Origin: Adineta ricciae
Lineage: Eukaryota > Rotifera > Eurotatoria > Adinetida > Adinetidae
Assembly (NCBI GenBank): GCA_905250025.1
Contig: CAJNOJ010000136.1
Coordinates: forward strand, 128,902 to 192,901
DNA: 64,000 nucleotides
Direction: 5' to 3'
Numbering within the stretch: position 1 is the stretch's first letter; every line of letters starts with the position of its first letter. Positions 35,860 through 47,669 of this stretch are shown piece after piece. Position numbers and translations under genes: made by a program. The notes under the pieces were generated by a model. The model did not search any database, was not told where the DNA came from, and saw only the letters and a program-made list of their open reading frames with translations.

Positions 35860-36866
35860 ATGACATATACAAGTACAGCTCCAATTCAATATCCAAATAT
35901 GCAGAACATTCCGACCTCAAATGAATTTAGTGCTCCGCCAACTTATAGCGACGCTGTGTTAGATCCGATGACAACTGCTGAAGCACGTATGCAAAAGTTC
36001 GCACGATTAGCGGGTCGATATGAAATTAATCGCGATTTCGCAGACCGCTTGAGACAACTCGAAGGTTATGAAATTGTCTTTCTTTGTGATGATTCGGGTT
36101 CGATGGCAACTGTCGTTGGTAGGTTACTTTGATATTTTTCCGTTAATCAACACATCACTATTTTCAAATAGGTACAAATGGAGAAACATTTGCTGTCCGT
36201 TCCACACGTTGGGAAGAATTGAAACAAATTGTTTTGATTACGGTTGATATTGCTTCTGTCCTCGATCCGGATGGTTTAGACATTTATTTTCTTAACCGTC
36301 CTGCAGTTCTACACGTGAAGCATTCGTCTCAGCTTGAATCCACGTTTGCAGCTCCACCTAACGGTTTAACTCCTATTACACGCGTACTTCGTCAAATACT
36401 TCAAGCGAAAAAGACTGCCATTCAAGAACGTAAACTTTTAATTATCATTGCAACCGATGGTCAACCGACAGACGATTATGGTACGACTGACGTTGCAACA
36501 TTGGAACGTGTCTTGAAGTACGAACGAAATCCACCTGATCGTGTTTTGATCACTTTCTGTGCCTGCACGGACGATGAACAAGCTGTTGGATACTTGAATA
36601 AGTGGGACGCGAAACTTCCTTTCGTTGACGTGTGTGATGACTATCGATCAGAACGAGAAGAAATCTGGCGGGTAAGATCGATATATGTTTTCGAAATACT
36701 TTTCATTTGTGTGCTGATCTTTTAGGTTCAAGGACGGCAATTTCCTTTTTCATTCGGTGATTATGTTGTGAAGATACTATTAGGTTCAGTTGATCCGTAT
36801 TTTGATAAGTTGGACCAAAAACATGTTAGTGGAATGAAAAAGAAATCTCGCTGCGCGATTTTGTAG
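35860..36866 (+). CDS. von Willebrand A domain protein with CaaX box, copy C
   Basis: Most diverged of the three. Start MTYTSTAPIQY; PPTY motif (APPTYSDAV, PPxY class) as in copy A. Then YEIVFLCDDSGSMATVVG (MIDAS), VDIASVLDPDGLDIYFLNR, RKLLIIIATDGQPTDDYG, and the C-terminal block VQGRQFPFSFGDYVVKILLG. It ends KKKSRCAIL: a polybasic stretch plus CaaX box CAIL (geranylgeranyl type). Three exons are joined by two short introns (about 36120-36171 and 36672-36724), fewer than copies A and B. A single ATG fits the frame after acceptor cttacag. Confidence 0.82.
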
Positions 36867-37326
36867 CTGATTCGTATCTATCAGTAAGACAACTATGTAT
36901 ATATCTTTCGAAAATGAAGCAGGTAATGTTCAGATGATGGTGATAAATACAAATTTAATTTCTTTTTTGTTATATTTTTTTCTGCTAATTTATATAAATA
37001 TGAACACGATTGTCGATCTTAAGTGTACAGTCAACTGCAGAATCATATAGGAAAGAAATTTTATCGATCGGAATGGATTGAGGAATGCGCTTGTTTGTTC
37101 TAATTATCTTTCATTCTATTATTCATCATGAAATAAACATACACAATACAAAAGAGCCATTTCATGACTTAGGACAACGAACATAAAGTTTGTTTCTTTT
37201 TGACTTAGATTAAGAGTGCAAAGCAGAGAACGTGCGTGAGAAACAAAAGAAAAGAAAGCACAGACAGAATGAGACGAAATGAAATAAAGAAGAAAAAAAA
37301 AGAGAAAACAACAAGAAAATTAAATG
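36867..37326. other. Convergent 3' spacer between vWA copy C and RSF1
   Basis: AT-rich 3' UTR-like DNA with a purine-rich AAAGAAA tract near 37200-37320 and an AATAAA at about 37132. Nothing else is seen. Confidence 0.5.
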
Positions 37327-40300
37327 TTAAGTATTCATTGGTGCTGTTGATTGATCGTCGTTACCATCGAGTAAAGAAGATGATGATGACGGTGTAAGAA
37401 TAATATTGGAAAGATCAGTAGAAGCAGTTGTAGTATTGATGTTTGTGATCGATGTAGAAGTTGGAGGATCTTTCGATTTGAAGATCTTGTATCCAACACC
37501 GGCTGGTTTAGGTAAAATTACAGGAAGAGGTCGTAAAGCAACATTGGTGAAATATGGCGAGAAATTGGTTTTCTGAGTTCGCTGTTGATCTCTACGACGA
37601 AGACGAACATGCAGACACATTCGAGAGCAAAAAAAACACGTTCACACTTACACTGCTTTGGGAACAGTTGATAAAGTGTTTGCTTCACTCACTGCGTATT
37701 GAATATCACGAGTGAGTCGATCGAAATTCACTTCATTTTTTCTGACAACATTCTTGGTCGAATTTTTGTAAACTGGTACCAAACTTGCTGGTTGTGTCAA
37801 GGTGATTTTTGATCGAATTATTGTTGAGTCTTCATCTCTTAAATCGCAATTACTATTGCTATCATTCGAACGTGGTGGTGATCCATCATCCGGACAGAAA
37901 ACGGAATTCTCATCCGCGCAATCCGATGTTGTATCGTTCAACAGTTTTGTATTGTTTGTTCGAAGCCGGTTACGTCGTTGAACATCGTTCCATCGACGAA
38001 CAATTTTCAGTGTTTGATTCGAATTTGTTATAACCGATCTGATTTGATGAGAAGTGCCATCACCATTAACATAAATTATTGGTGAACCAAGTTTTTCATT
38101 CAGATTTACAGACGTTGGATATAACTAGAGTAATCAAACAAATACAGCTTGTTCTTTCCTCAATAAAAACAAGGCCTAGTCGACAAATGACTTACACGTG
38201 GTGCGATAGGTTTCGGTTTGATCTGTTGATCATTTCGAGCAATCGGCCGATAGCGTTGATTGAATAATCTTGTCATTTTCTTCGGTATCTGTACATCGAA
38301 ATTGGTGATCTGTGTTGAAGCCTCAACATATTCGTCATCTTCGTCGGTATCTGATTTATTTTCGTCTGAATCATCATCATTGTTAAGCATCTTATTCATG
38401 TCGAAGCGTGTTCGTCGATGTCGACCGCGTTGACTGATGTTTTTACTCGAATCATCAAAGTGTGTTGATGAAAGATTACTATTTTCATTGACTTGATTGA
38501 TTGATAACATCGATTCGTCACCGTAGAGATTATTCTCAGCGAGATTTTCAAGTTCAGACTCCGATGCAGTCACACTTTCATCACTTGCATATTCTTTCGG
38601 TCTTAACTTCCGTTCAAGTACTTTCTTCGATTCACGTTCTAAACGTTTCGTTTCCATTTGATTAAAATTAATCAGTAACCCTTTTAGTTTTTCAAGTAAA
38701 CAATTGGACAATTTCCTATGTTCACATAATGGACAAAACCAATCACCATCGGGTACGGATAAAAGCTTCGGACGTAAACATTCCAAATGGTAAGCATCGT
38801 CGCAATCATCACATAATAGTAAGACTTCCGGTCGATCACTTTTTGAACATACACGACAAGCGATGATGACGGTTGATGCTTGAGCTGTTTTTGCTGTACG
38901 TAGTTCTTCACCTGTCGGATTGTTATCTTCGTCAAGCTCGAAGAAATTTTCATCATGTTCGAGTTCAGCTGGATTAGGGAGATAATCATCCGAATTGTAG
39001 TCAGATTCATAATCAAGATGATCGTCGGAAGTTGAACTGGATAAACAGAATTCATCATCAAAATTTCGTCGTGAAGTGACTTTACGTCGACGTCGAGAAC
39101 GATCGGACTTCTGTGTTGTTGAAGGTTCATGTGATGCTTTCGATTTACCATTCATAGAGCGTTTCTTTTTCCCATTAGTAATCTAAAGACGTATTTTTAA
39201 ACGGGACACTTTTGAAAGAGATAGGAATTTACGTACTTGTGAATTGATCGTTGAATCCGGTACAGTCGCTTTTCTGGTTCTAGTTGAACGACGAATGGTG
39301 ACAGCTGTATTGTCATCAGATGATTGTTCATGTTGCATGTTATTGCCGTTTGCGAGTTTGACTTGATCATCATGTTGATTTTCTTCGACAGGAGTTTTAC
39401 GTTTTCTACCGCGACGAGAAGGTGTGACTACCTCTTCCTCTTCTTCTTTTATGTCCATATCAATTGGTTTGATCTCTTTATTGACAGGTTTTCTCGGACG
39501 AGTCGATCTTCTCGTTAATGGCAGATCCCATTCTGCGTCATCATTTGATGTCGGTTTAACTTCTTCTGTTTTGATCTTCGTATTAACTTGTTTTATTGAA
39601 GTTCTTAAACGTCCAGATTTGCGTTGTGTACATACTTCAGCCGTTTCACTTTGTTCTGGTTCTTGTTTAATTTCCTGATGTATTTTATTCGCATCAATTG
39701 ATAATGATGGCTTAGCTAAACTTTTCGCTCGGCCACATTTTTTCTTTATTGGTTCGAGAGATTTTTCATCTTCTTCGTGTTTAATTTCAGGTACTTGCGA
39801 CACTCGTCTTGCTCGTCCACGTTTCTTCTTTACCGGTTCATCATCGCTGGATGTACCATTCACTTCCTCTTTTACTTCCGTATCATTTTGATCTTTTCCA
39901 TTAGCTATACTAAGACCTTTTGGCCAGCCGCGTCTTTTCTTCGTCGTTTCATTTTCTATTACCGTTGATGATTCGATAATTTCACTTTCTTCCATCTCTT
40001 GTTGTTGTTGCTGCTGATGTTTGTCTTCATCTTCCTCCTCCTCCTCCTCCTCATCTTTCACAGTTGAAGGTAAATAACGTTCTTCGTATTCGTTTGACAA
40101 AGATAGTGCAGCGAATGCTTCGTAATCAATGGTCCAATCTGTAAACAAGCGATACTTATTGGTGCAAAATCGGATGGAGTGTTCTCACCTGCGAATTTGT
40201 TTCGTACGACCGAATCGGTGATTAATAACTTGATAAAGTTTTCAAATTCCTCTCGATTTCTAAAAACAATAGTCGGTCGAGAGAATTTCACTGTTGTGTC

Positions 40301-41141
40301 TAGCTGATCTAATGACTTACTTCGCTACATGACTCCATGTTCGCTCCAGATCAATATCTTCACGGAACAATCGCACGAAACAGTCTGTATCCTAAAGTAA
40401 AGTCTGCGAGTACTTTTACTCTATACTTTAGAGATGCGCATACCATGAAAAGCCAATATGAAACACCAAACCGATCACGACCTATTGGTATTGATTTAAT
40501 TTCTCGAGCAGATTTGTCTACCAATGTGTTTTTGAATGTTTGATTGAGATCAAATTGACCTTCCAATAGATTCTGAAAATGCAACATGCTTCTATGATTA
40601 ATGAAGTTCTACTGTATGTATGCTCACCTTTAAAATTCGAATTTTAATAGTAATATCTACTTGTAAGTAGCCTGTTGTTGTCAATGAGTCAGCATCATTG
40701 AAATCGAATCGAGAGGCAAACTATGAGCAAAGAATAAGACAAGCTTATGTATAGTTTCTGGTGAATCCATCTGACTTACTTTAGTAATTATAGTATTGAA
40801 TTTCTCTCGTTGTGTATTTTTAGCTAATGACAACCGTTTGAGAAGAATAAAATGAAAATCAATCAAACGTGGTGGAACTAAAGATCAATCAGATGAGTTT
40901 GTCTTTTAAATGATAAGAAAATGACGAATGATTTACTTTGGTCTTGATATTGGATTAGGTGATCTTCAAGTCTTTGATATGAGTACAGTGGTAAATCAAG
41001 TGAAGAACGAAACCGTTCAAGAAAGCAAAGAATTATACCATAATTTGGATCATTGAGTAACGTCAATCGACGTTGATCTTTCTCATCAATATTATTTTCC
41101 TTTGGAATAAATTCCATGGAATGCTCGTCGTCGGGAATCAT
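37327..41141 (-). CDS. RSF1: RSF1-like chromatin remodelling and spacing factor (PHD finger)
   Basis: Begins MIPDDEHSMEFIPKE; the first domain (YGIILCFLERFRSSLDLPLY, SIPIGRDRFGVSYWLFMDTD, near 41070 to 40340) matches the conserved N-terminal region of RSF1. A long acidic/basic disordered region follows, with a poly-Glu run (about 40020-40050), a poly-Gln run and several AT-hook-like motifs (KKRRGWPKG, KKKRGRARR, RRGRKRKTP). Then a PHD finger (CRVCSKSDRPEVLLLCDDCD, YHLECLRP, DGDWFCPLCEH, about 38870-38710), as in human RSF1, and an acidic tail; stop at 37329-37327. RSF1 partners the ISWI ATPase SNF2H in nucleosome spacing. Upstream of the ATG a stop is in frame and an acceptor (accaatctcag) is present. 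Confidence 0.9.
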
Positions 41142-41923
41142 TGATGTTTTGTCGTTGTTGTTATTGTTGTTACTGAGATTGGTAAGAAAACTGTATCGAC
41201 GATGTTAATCATTCCATTGTGAGGAAGATCTGGAATAAGAATGAAAATATTTTAAGTGAAACTCGATTGTGTATCATAAATGGTTTTGATTTTGATTTCT
41301 TTATTCATGTAGCTGCCCTCGTTCTCGTTCCGTCCGCAATTCTTTCCATTTTTTATCATCTTTGTTGAATATTAATTCTTATTCGTTAGTAAACTGACGG
41401 TTTGAATAGCAATTGTCAACAGATGTCGCCACAAAAACTAATGTCATGTTTCTTGGAAAGGTTCCGTCAAATTTGTAACACAAATGTACGAACGAAACGT
41501 GAAAATGTTTTTTTTGCCGTTTTTGAGTTAAAGAGAAGTCTGAATATATTTCGTAATCATATTGCAATAGTGGCGAGATGATAAAGCTTTATTTCTCATA
41601 AGATATCGAGAGTAAAGGAAGTATTTGAAAACTGATGAGAAGTATTGCTTTAACCTTCCATCGTCTTACCTCTAAGGCAATGCAAATATAACTATACTTG
41701 TAAATAGCAATTCTTCTACCGTTCGAAATATCATTTTGACTGTTCACATTCTTGTTGACACACATGGGAGGCAGTACATCTATCCCGAATTCAATCAGTA
41801 CTAATTCTGAACAATGCTCGAAACTTGTTTCAGACACCCAATTACCCGTATGTAATCAATGGCTTTTAGCCAGCTGCACTCGATAGCGACTTGCATAAGT
41901 ACAAAAATTTATTCTTTTAGATT
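41142..41923. other. Divergent spacer between RSF1 and the MBL-fold gene
   Basis: Holds the RSF1 5' leader (CAA-rich, 41142-41190) and ends in acceptor attcttttag, 3 bases before the MBL-fold ATG. A minus-strand open frame at 41589-41837 shows no family resemblance; it could be a relic but is unsupported. Confidence 0.45.
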
Positions 41924-42712
41924 ATGTCAGGACTTTCATCATACGATGTGATTTGTCTGGGTGTTGGTAAAGGTGCTACAGCTGTCTATTTCGATCAAAC
42001 GAGTAGTTCATTTGCTCTTGTACGTCGTTCGACTGGAGAATGTATTCTTCTCATTGATATGGGTCTTGGTTCAATTTTTGCTCTTCAAAAATACATAAAA
42101 GATTTTCAAATTAAACCACGGCAAATATTCATTTCGCACAATCATACTGATCACAGTGGAGAGTTACCTGTATACATTGCAAATGAAGCTTTGAAATCTC
42201 TTGTCCGAATCGTTTGTTACGTTGGCATCCAATCTCGTCTTCGCCACCAGAGATGTGCTGAACTTGATTCGTCGACAACGGATCTGTTCCATAACGTTCA
42301 ATGGATTACTTGTGACGAATCGCAAGATGTTGATTTAGACTCTGGAGATCCGAATTCAAAATTGAAAATACGTGTTCACCAAAGTCAACACAGTGAACTA
42401 TGCGCTGGTTTCGTCTTGTATGAGAATAACCAAGCGATTCTTAGTTTCTCTGGTGATTCAGGATTCAATGTGCCGTTTTACACATTTCTTTGGACCGCAC
42501 CAACGATTTTAGTCGACGGCCGGCAAACGACTACTTATGAACATGCAAGTTTTGATGAAATCTTAAACTTTCATAAAGCCAAAAGCATTCCACGGCAAGT
42601 TCTTGTGTATCACTACGGTCTTGAAAGTGACAAACCAAAGTTTCCTGATGGTACCATCTCAGCTATATCACCAGGTCAAACTGTACAGTTAACATTGCCG
42701 TCAGACATTTAA
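41924..42712 (+). CDS. Intronless metallo-beta-lactamase-fold hydrolase
   Basis: Single-exon gene of 262 residues. The metal-binding signature H-x-H-x-D-H appears as ISHNHTDHSGELPVYIA, the next ligand segment as HQSQHSELCAGFVL, and the downstream aspartate as LSFSGDSGFNVPF; a late histidine lies in LVYHYGLES. It resembles small RNase Z/MBL-type hydrolases of bacteria and fungi more than typical animal MBL proteins. It has no targeting signal. Lack of introns among intron-rich neighbours suggests horizontal acquisition or retroposition, but it has an acceptor (cttttag) 3 bases before the ATG, so it is integrated in host mRNA processing. Substrate unknown. Confidence 0.85.
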   Translation: MSGLSSYDVICLGVGKGATAVYFDQTSSSFALVRRSTGECILLIDMGLGSIFALQKYIKDFQIKPRQIFISHNHTDHSGELPVYIANEALKSLVRIVCYVGIQSRLRHQRCAELDSSTTDLFHNVQWITCDESQDVDLDSGDPNSKLKIRVHQSQHSELCAGFVLYENNQAILSFSGDSGFNVPFYTFLWTAPTILVDGRQTTTYEHASFDEILNFHKAKSIPRQVLVYHYGLESDKPKFPDGTISAISPGQTVQLTLPSDI

Positions 42713-42879
42713 TTGAACTCTATCCGAGAACATATTTATTATTATTTGCTCTTTTAACATAAATATCACAGACATAAAAAAAGAAAAATACGAAAATATC
42801 CAATAAACGTTTCAAAGTACCTAGATACGAAGAAAACTATATATGAAGTGATAGACAGTCAATGAACGGTCTAATAGAA

Positions 42880-44864
42880 TTATTTTCCATCATGTGGGTT
42901 TAAATGTCCTTCCTCATCACGCCAAATCCCATCCAGATCAACTTTACCATATTGATGCGTTGATTGATTCGTGTATAGGGCGTCCATCCAGTCCTTGACT
43001 ATCTGCGCCGAATCGATCATTGTATTGATTTCCTAAATGAGTGCAAAATAGTCAAATTCTTAAGCTGAGAAAATAATATCGTTTTCTGATATATTTACTT
43101 GAGAATGAAACCAGGACTGACTATCCATATTTCCATTTCCCATAATGGCAACTTGTCCATCGATCGCCATGAATTTGATGTGACAATTTCGTTTCTTTTG
43201 CGAAAAATTCAATGGTCGTGTTTGATCTAAATACAACTATCTACATGAAATCTCATTCGAACCGATTTCTAATCCAAACCTTTTCCTGTGTACCAGTAAA
43301 CTTCGAGGAATTTTTCTTTTCCAGCATATTCCCTTCGCAATTTTTTGTAGAGTTTCTTTATCACGTGTTCATTTGTACCACCTTGAAAAGTTCCATGTCC
43401 TTCCTTCAAATCATTAAAGCCTAAATCGAGCCACACAATTACTTGAACACCTCGTTGACACGCTTCGAAAATGCCTTCAATAGCTGGTTTGGCGTTTAAT
43501 GTTGGCGACTGAATGAAGATCAACTTTTCTGCGTAACGCATTGCTCCTAACCATGCTCCATCCTGTGGATTGGCTACATCTAAATGGCCAGGTGCACCAT
43601 GCGGCAACCGATTGACTAAAGCAATGGGAAATGGCTGATGTGGCTTATGAAATATAAATGGTGTGAAGTCATTTGCGAGTTTATCCAATTCCTGCTTAGT
43701 TAGATTTTCATCTGGCTCTGTTTTAGATGCAGATTTAGCAGCCAGATTTAAATGCTTTGTCAATGGTGATTCCGCCGATGGTAAGGCTAGTAAAGGTTCG
43801 TTGAAATAGATTTCAGTCTGTTCAATATCTAAATGATTTCGCAATCTTAGACGTGCGCGAGCAATAGCATGCTCTAGTGGTTCTTTAAATGGAACGATAT
43901 CGGGGTATTTCGTACCAAATTGAAACTGGTAATTATTTGCTAATGGTTCGTCGTTAAGACAAACAAGATTGGGCTGAAATGGTAACCACCATGATATGAG
44001 AAATGTGTCATAGAATGAATTGACAATATCTCCTTCATAATGGGCCATCATTTCAAGATTGGGTCGGTCTTGAATATTGTTACTGTTCAATAAAGCGATT
44101 CGACGATCGACAACCATAAATTTCGAATGAAATGTGCCCATAATCAAACGATGATAATTATTAACTTCCAGCGACACATTAGGAATTTCATCCGGTGTAG
44201 GAATATCAAAATGTGACCATTTATGCGGCGGAAGGATACTATGAAAATGTGCGACGTTTTCTTTCATAGGATGGTCAATCATTAATTTGAAGATAACCAC
44301 ACGATTTTCTTGTTGTGCACGTTGGCTTAAATCGCGTAATGCTTTACCAATAATGCTTACACTGTGACCTTTTTCCCAATAGTTCGTTGCTAACAAGACT
44401 TCTCTTTTAGCATTAACAATGCAATGATAATAATGCTGCATAATGTCAGGTATGGTAGAAACGATCGTCAATGGAATTACACCCGATGAACCAATCAAAG
44501 ATGGTGAACATCGACCACTTAACGGATCACGTTGAAGTGTAGATAAGACATTATGAAATAGTTTGAGAAAGAGAGTACTTGGACGGTAAGGAAATCGGCC
44601 AAAGTCAGCAGCGAAATCAAGTTCAGCTTCGGTGATATTATGTGTCGAAAATTCATAGTTGATTCGAGCTCGTAAGAAAGGTGCTGGTTTTGAAAATAGG
44701 ATTTCTGCCGCGTATTTTGGACTATCAATTATTGAAGATTTTTCAGCCAGTAATGATGTCACAGTTTGTGTTCTGTGCGCGTCTATTGGTGGTAAGTCTT
44801 CCATAGCGCCAAGCGCGTGCGCAGGTATCGCAAGAGCAATTGAATTGGGCGTCGGATAAAACAT
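42880..44864 (-). CDS. Phospholipase D-superfamily protein with two HKD motifs
   Basis: About 620 residues; a 1.59-kb first exon plus two small 3' exons (joins near 43276/43230 and 43103/43034). Two PLD catalytic motifs are present: HSKFMVVDRRIALLNSNN and HIKFMAIDGQVAIMGNGN, each with H-x-K-x4-D, so the enzyme should be active. Surrounding sequence (NNIQDRPNLEMMAHYEGDIV, FYDTFLISWWLPF) resembles the fungal PLD-like/cardiolipin-synthase-type group rather than animal PLD1/2, since no PX or PH domain is visible. No clear signal peptide or membrane span. Single large exon and family type point to possible acquisition from fungi. It converges on the MBL-fold gene with only 167 bases between stops. 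Confidence 0.88.
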
Positions 44865-45260
44865 GATTTATTTATAAAAGATGATTTTTTGCCGTTCTGC
44901 AAGGACGACGAAGACTAGTTTGATTACGAAAAATAAGACATCGTGCACATTGTATCTGAAACAAAACGCGAGCAATGTGATATGTCATTTGTTTATGTTG
45001 AATACTGATAAGAAGATGAATGAAACATCCAACAGAAAAAGAAAACAAAATAAGATGAGTGTGATCACAAGTATTAATGTATGATGTAATCAATGGTCAT
45101 CGAAAAGAGCTTATTTAGGTTGAGTGCGTAGTTTATTTTTTACAAGAACAATTCTTTATTTTTATTAACAATTTCATTGATAAATATTCAAATTATCATA
45201 GAGAATGAATGATCAAAGCGTGAATATGAAATAAGTTGCCTACATAAAACTACTCGTGCT
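44865..45260. other. Spacer between PLD-like gene and MalQ
   Basis: AT-rich 5' flank of the PLD gene and 3' UTR of MalQ (AATAAA on the minus strand near 45160). No coding or repeat feature is seen. Confidence 0.5.
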
Positions 45261-47325
45261 TTAATAAGATTTTGGTTGTTGGACACTATTTGTTTTTTCA
45301 TCGACACCAGCTTCGGTATCAGGACGATCTAAAGCTTCTTTTGGCAAATATCTTCCATAGATATATGTGAGCGATTTCAGTTTATATTTTGTTTCTTGTT
45401 TGATTTGCTTCCAGTGAAATCGCCAACGCCAATTGTCTTCGTAATCTGGTGTAAACGCTCTGGAGAAAATTATGTTAAGAAAAATCATTGAAAAATCTTT
45501 TTCATTGAACTTACGGATCATTCATTTGACAACCTTCTTCGAGGTCGAGAACATCTTGAAATAGCAAAACAGCAGTATTTGCTACGCTAGCAAGTACCAA
45601 TCGTATTAAATCCCAATTAATCTGCCGTTCGAGATCACCTTCTTTTTGTAGATAATCTATCAGCGTCTTCTTCTCTTTAGCTGATGCATTATGACGAAAC
45701 CAGGCAACTAAAATTGATTTGTAATAAAAAAAAAACCAACGATCGGTTACTCTTTAATATAGACACGTGTCCACATACTTGTTGTGTTGTTATCGTGAGT
45801 TCCCGTATAGGCGATACAATTTGGAATATAGTTATGTGGTAAATACATATTATCTGGCCAATGTGTGAAGGCGAAATGAAGTACACGCATTCCAACAAGT
45901 CCAAATTTATCGCGAAGATCAAATACTTCCTGAGTTAAATGGCCTAAATCTTCAGCAATAATTGGTAAATTTTCTCCCAGCGCTTTAGTTGCTGCAGTAA
46001 GAAATTCATCGCCTAAACACACCATTTATTAATGTTTACGAGAAGTCAATATCAATGAGAATATTACCACAAGCTTTGACCCATTCGCCTTTCGTTGGTG
46101 GAAGAGGTTTTCCGTCAGCACCGATAGGAATCGCCCTATGAAAGAAGGGGTAAATTGATTGATAGTTATCTTTTGTCAAGAGTGAAATTATATATACCAA
46201 TATGCTTCTAAACCACGAAAATGGTCAATCCGAACGACATCAACTGTTTCCAAGCATTTCTTCAAACGTTTGATCCACCAGTCAAAATTTGTCTTTCGCA
46301 AATTACCTGTCCAATCATACAATCTAAGGCAATCGAACTTTATCTTTTGAATTTGTTTCTCTTTTCGACATACGGATTATTCCACAGTTGTCCTGTCTCA
46401 CTGAACGAATCTGGCGGTGCACCTGAACAAAACATAAAAGTACGTCACTTCAAGTTATCATATTACCTGAGACTGCTTTTGGTAAAGATGTCTTTTCATC
46501 CAATTGAAATAACGATTGATTAGCCCAAACATCAGCACTATCATAATCAACATAAACTGGCATATCTAAATAGAAGCATCGATTTTCTCAAGCTTTTTCT
46601 CATTCAAAATTCGATCTTACCACCAAGAATAGTAACCCCATTCTCATTGGCATATTGTTTCAGTTGATTCCATTGTCGGAAGAAGATATATTGAAGAAAT
46701 GTGTGTTTACGAATAACATCGGCATGTTCTTGACGTTTGTTTTCGAGAACTTGTTTTTCGCGATACTTTAATTCTTTCGGCCATTTTGACCACGATTTAT
46801 TATTCTGCTCGGCTTTAATCGCCATGTATAATGTATAATCATCAAGCCAATAATCTTCTTTCTTTACAAACGTTTCCAGTTCAGTTTGAAACGTTTGATT
46901 TGAAGAGTTTTTGTAATTATGATAAGCATGATCCAAAACAGTGTACTTCCATTGGAAAACTTTCCGAAATTCAATATATTCGCCAAACTTTGGTCGGCTA
47001 GATTCGATATCTGACTGAATAAGTAAACCATCATCAACCAATTTCTCTAAACTAATCAGCAGCGGATTTCCGGCAAATGCTGATGTACCCGAATAGGGTG
47101 ATGGCTTTTCACTTGCTGTCAACGGAAGAATCTATATCAGACAGAAATCAGTCGGTGGAATCCAGCAAAGATTTCCAAGAAACTTACTTGCCAAGTTTGC
47201 TGATTACATTCATGGAGAAAATCAACGAACTTATAGGCTTCTTCTCCAATATCACCTATACCATTGGGACCGGGCAGACTGGAAATATGAACAAGAATAC
47301 CTGATGTACGTTCAAGTTTGACCAT
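45261..47325 (-). CDS. malQ: 4-alpha-glucanotransferase (amylomaltase, GH77)
   Basis: Starts MVKLERTSGILVHISSLPGP with the GH77 N-terminal block (GIGDIGEEAYKFVDFL, SPYSGTSAFAGNPLLISLE). Catalytic motifs are intact: VVRIDHFRGLEAYWAIP (nucleophile Asp), LPIIAEDLGHLT (acid/base Glu) and AYTGTHDNNTT (stabilising Asp). Several short introns have host-type borders, for example the join NNP|LYDW near 46383/46331. GH77 enzymes transfer maltodextrin units in bacteria, plants and algae. Animals normally lack them and use a bifunctional glycogen debranching enzyme, so horizontal acquisition followed by intron gain is likely. No transit peptide is seen, so cytosolic. Lies in a minus-strand run with SRPRB and the PLD gene. 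Confidence 0.93.
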
Positions 47326-47669
47326 GACGATAGACTATCAACAATGTATTGATCTAAAGATACCGAAAATGCACTCTAATTCATCTATATACACAGGATG
47401 AAAGAAAAGAAAAGAAAATTCAAAATAAACCCCGTCGATATGTTATCTAATGACTCACTAGTAACATATGATATATTCTTTTTTGACTATTCAAAATGAT
47501 CATCTCAGTTCAGCCCATCGAGACTTAAAGGTTCTCATGTGCAGGTATAAACAGATTTGGTTTTTATTTATTTCTTCAATTCCAGTGATCCAGAATTAAA
47601 CAAAACACAAACAGTTTTCGCTTTCGTTTTGTAACTATTGAAAACAAACGAAAAACAGATTGATGTTAT
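47326..47669. other. Spacer between MalQ and SRPRB
   Basis: Short AT-rich region with the MalQ 5' flank and the SRPRB 3' UTR. No feature is recognisable. Confidence 0.5.

Noticed and set aside
30377..36866. Copine genes
   Set aside because: The vWA domain has copine-like features, but there are no C2 domains and the proteins end in CaaX boxes.
41589..41837. 82-codon minus-strand open frame starting MSETSFEHCSELV
   Set aside because: Looks somewhat protein-like but has no supporting splice sites or homology I can recognise; left unannotated.
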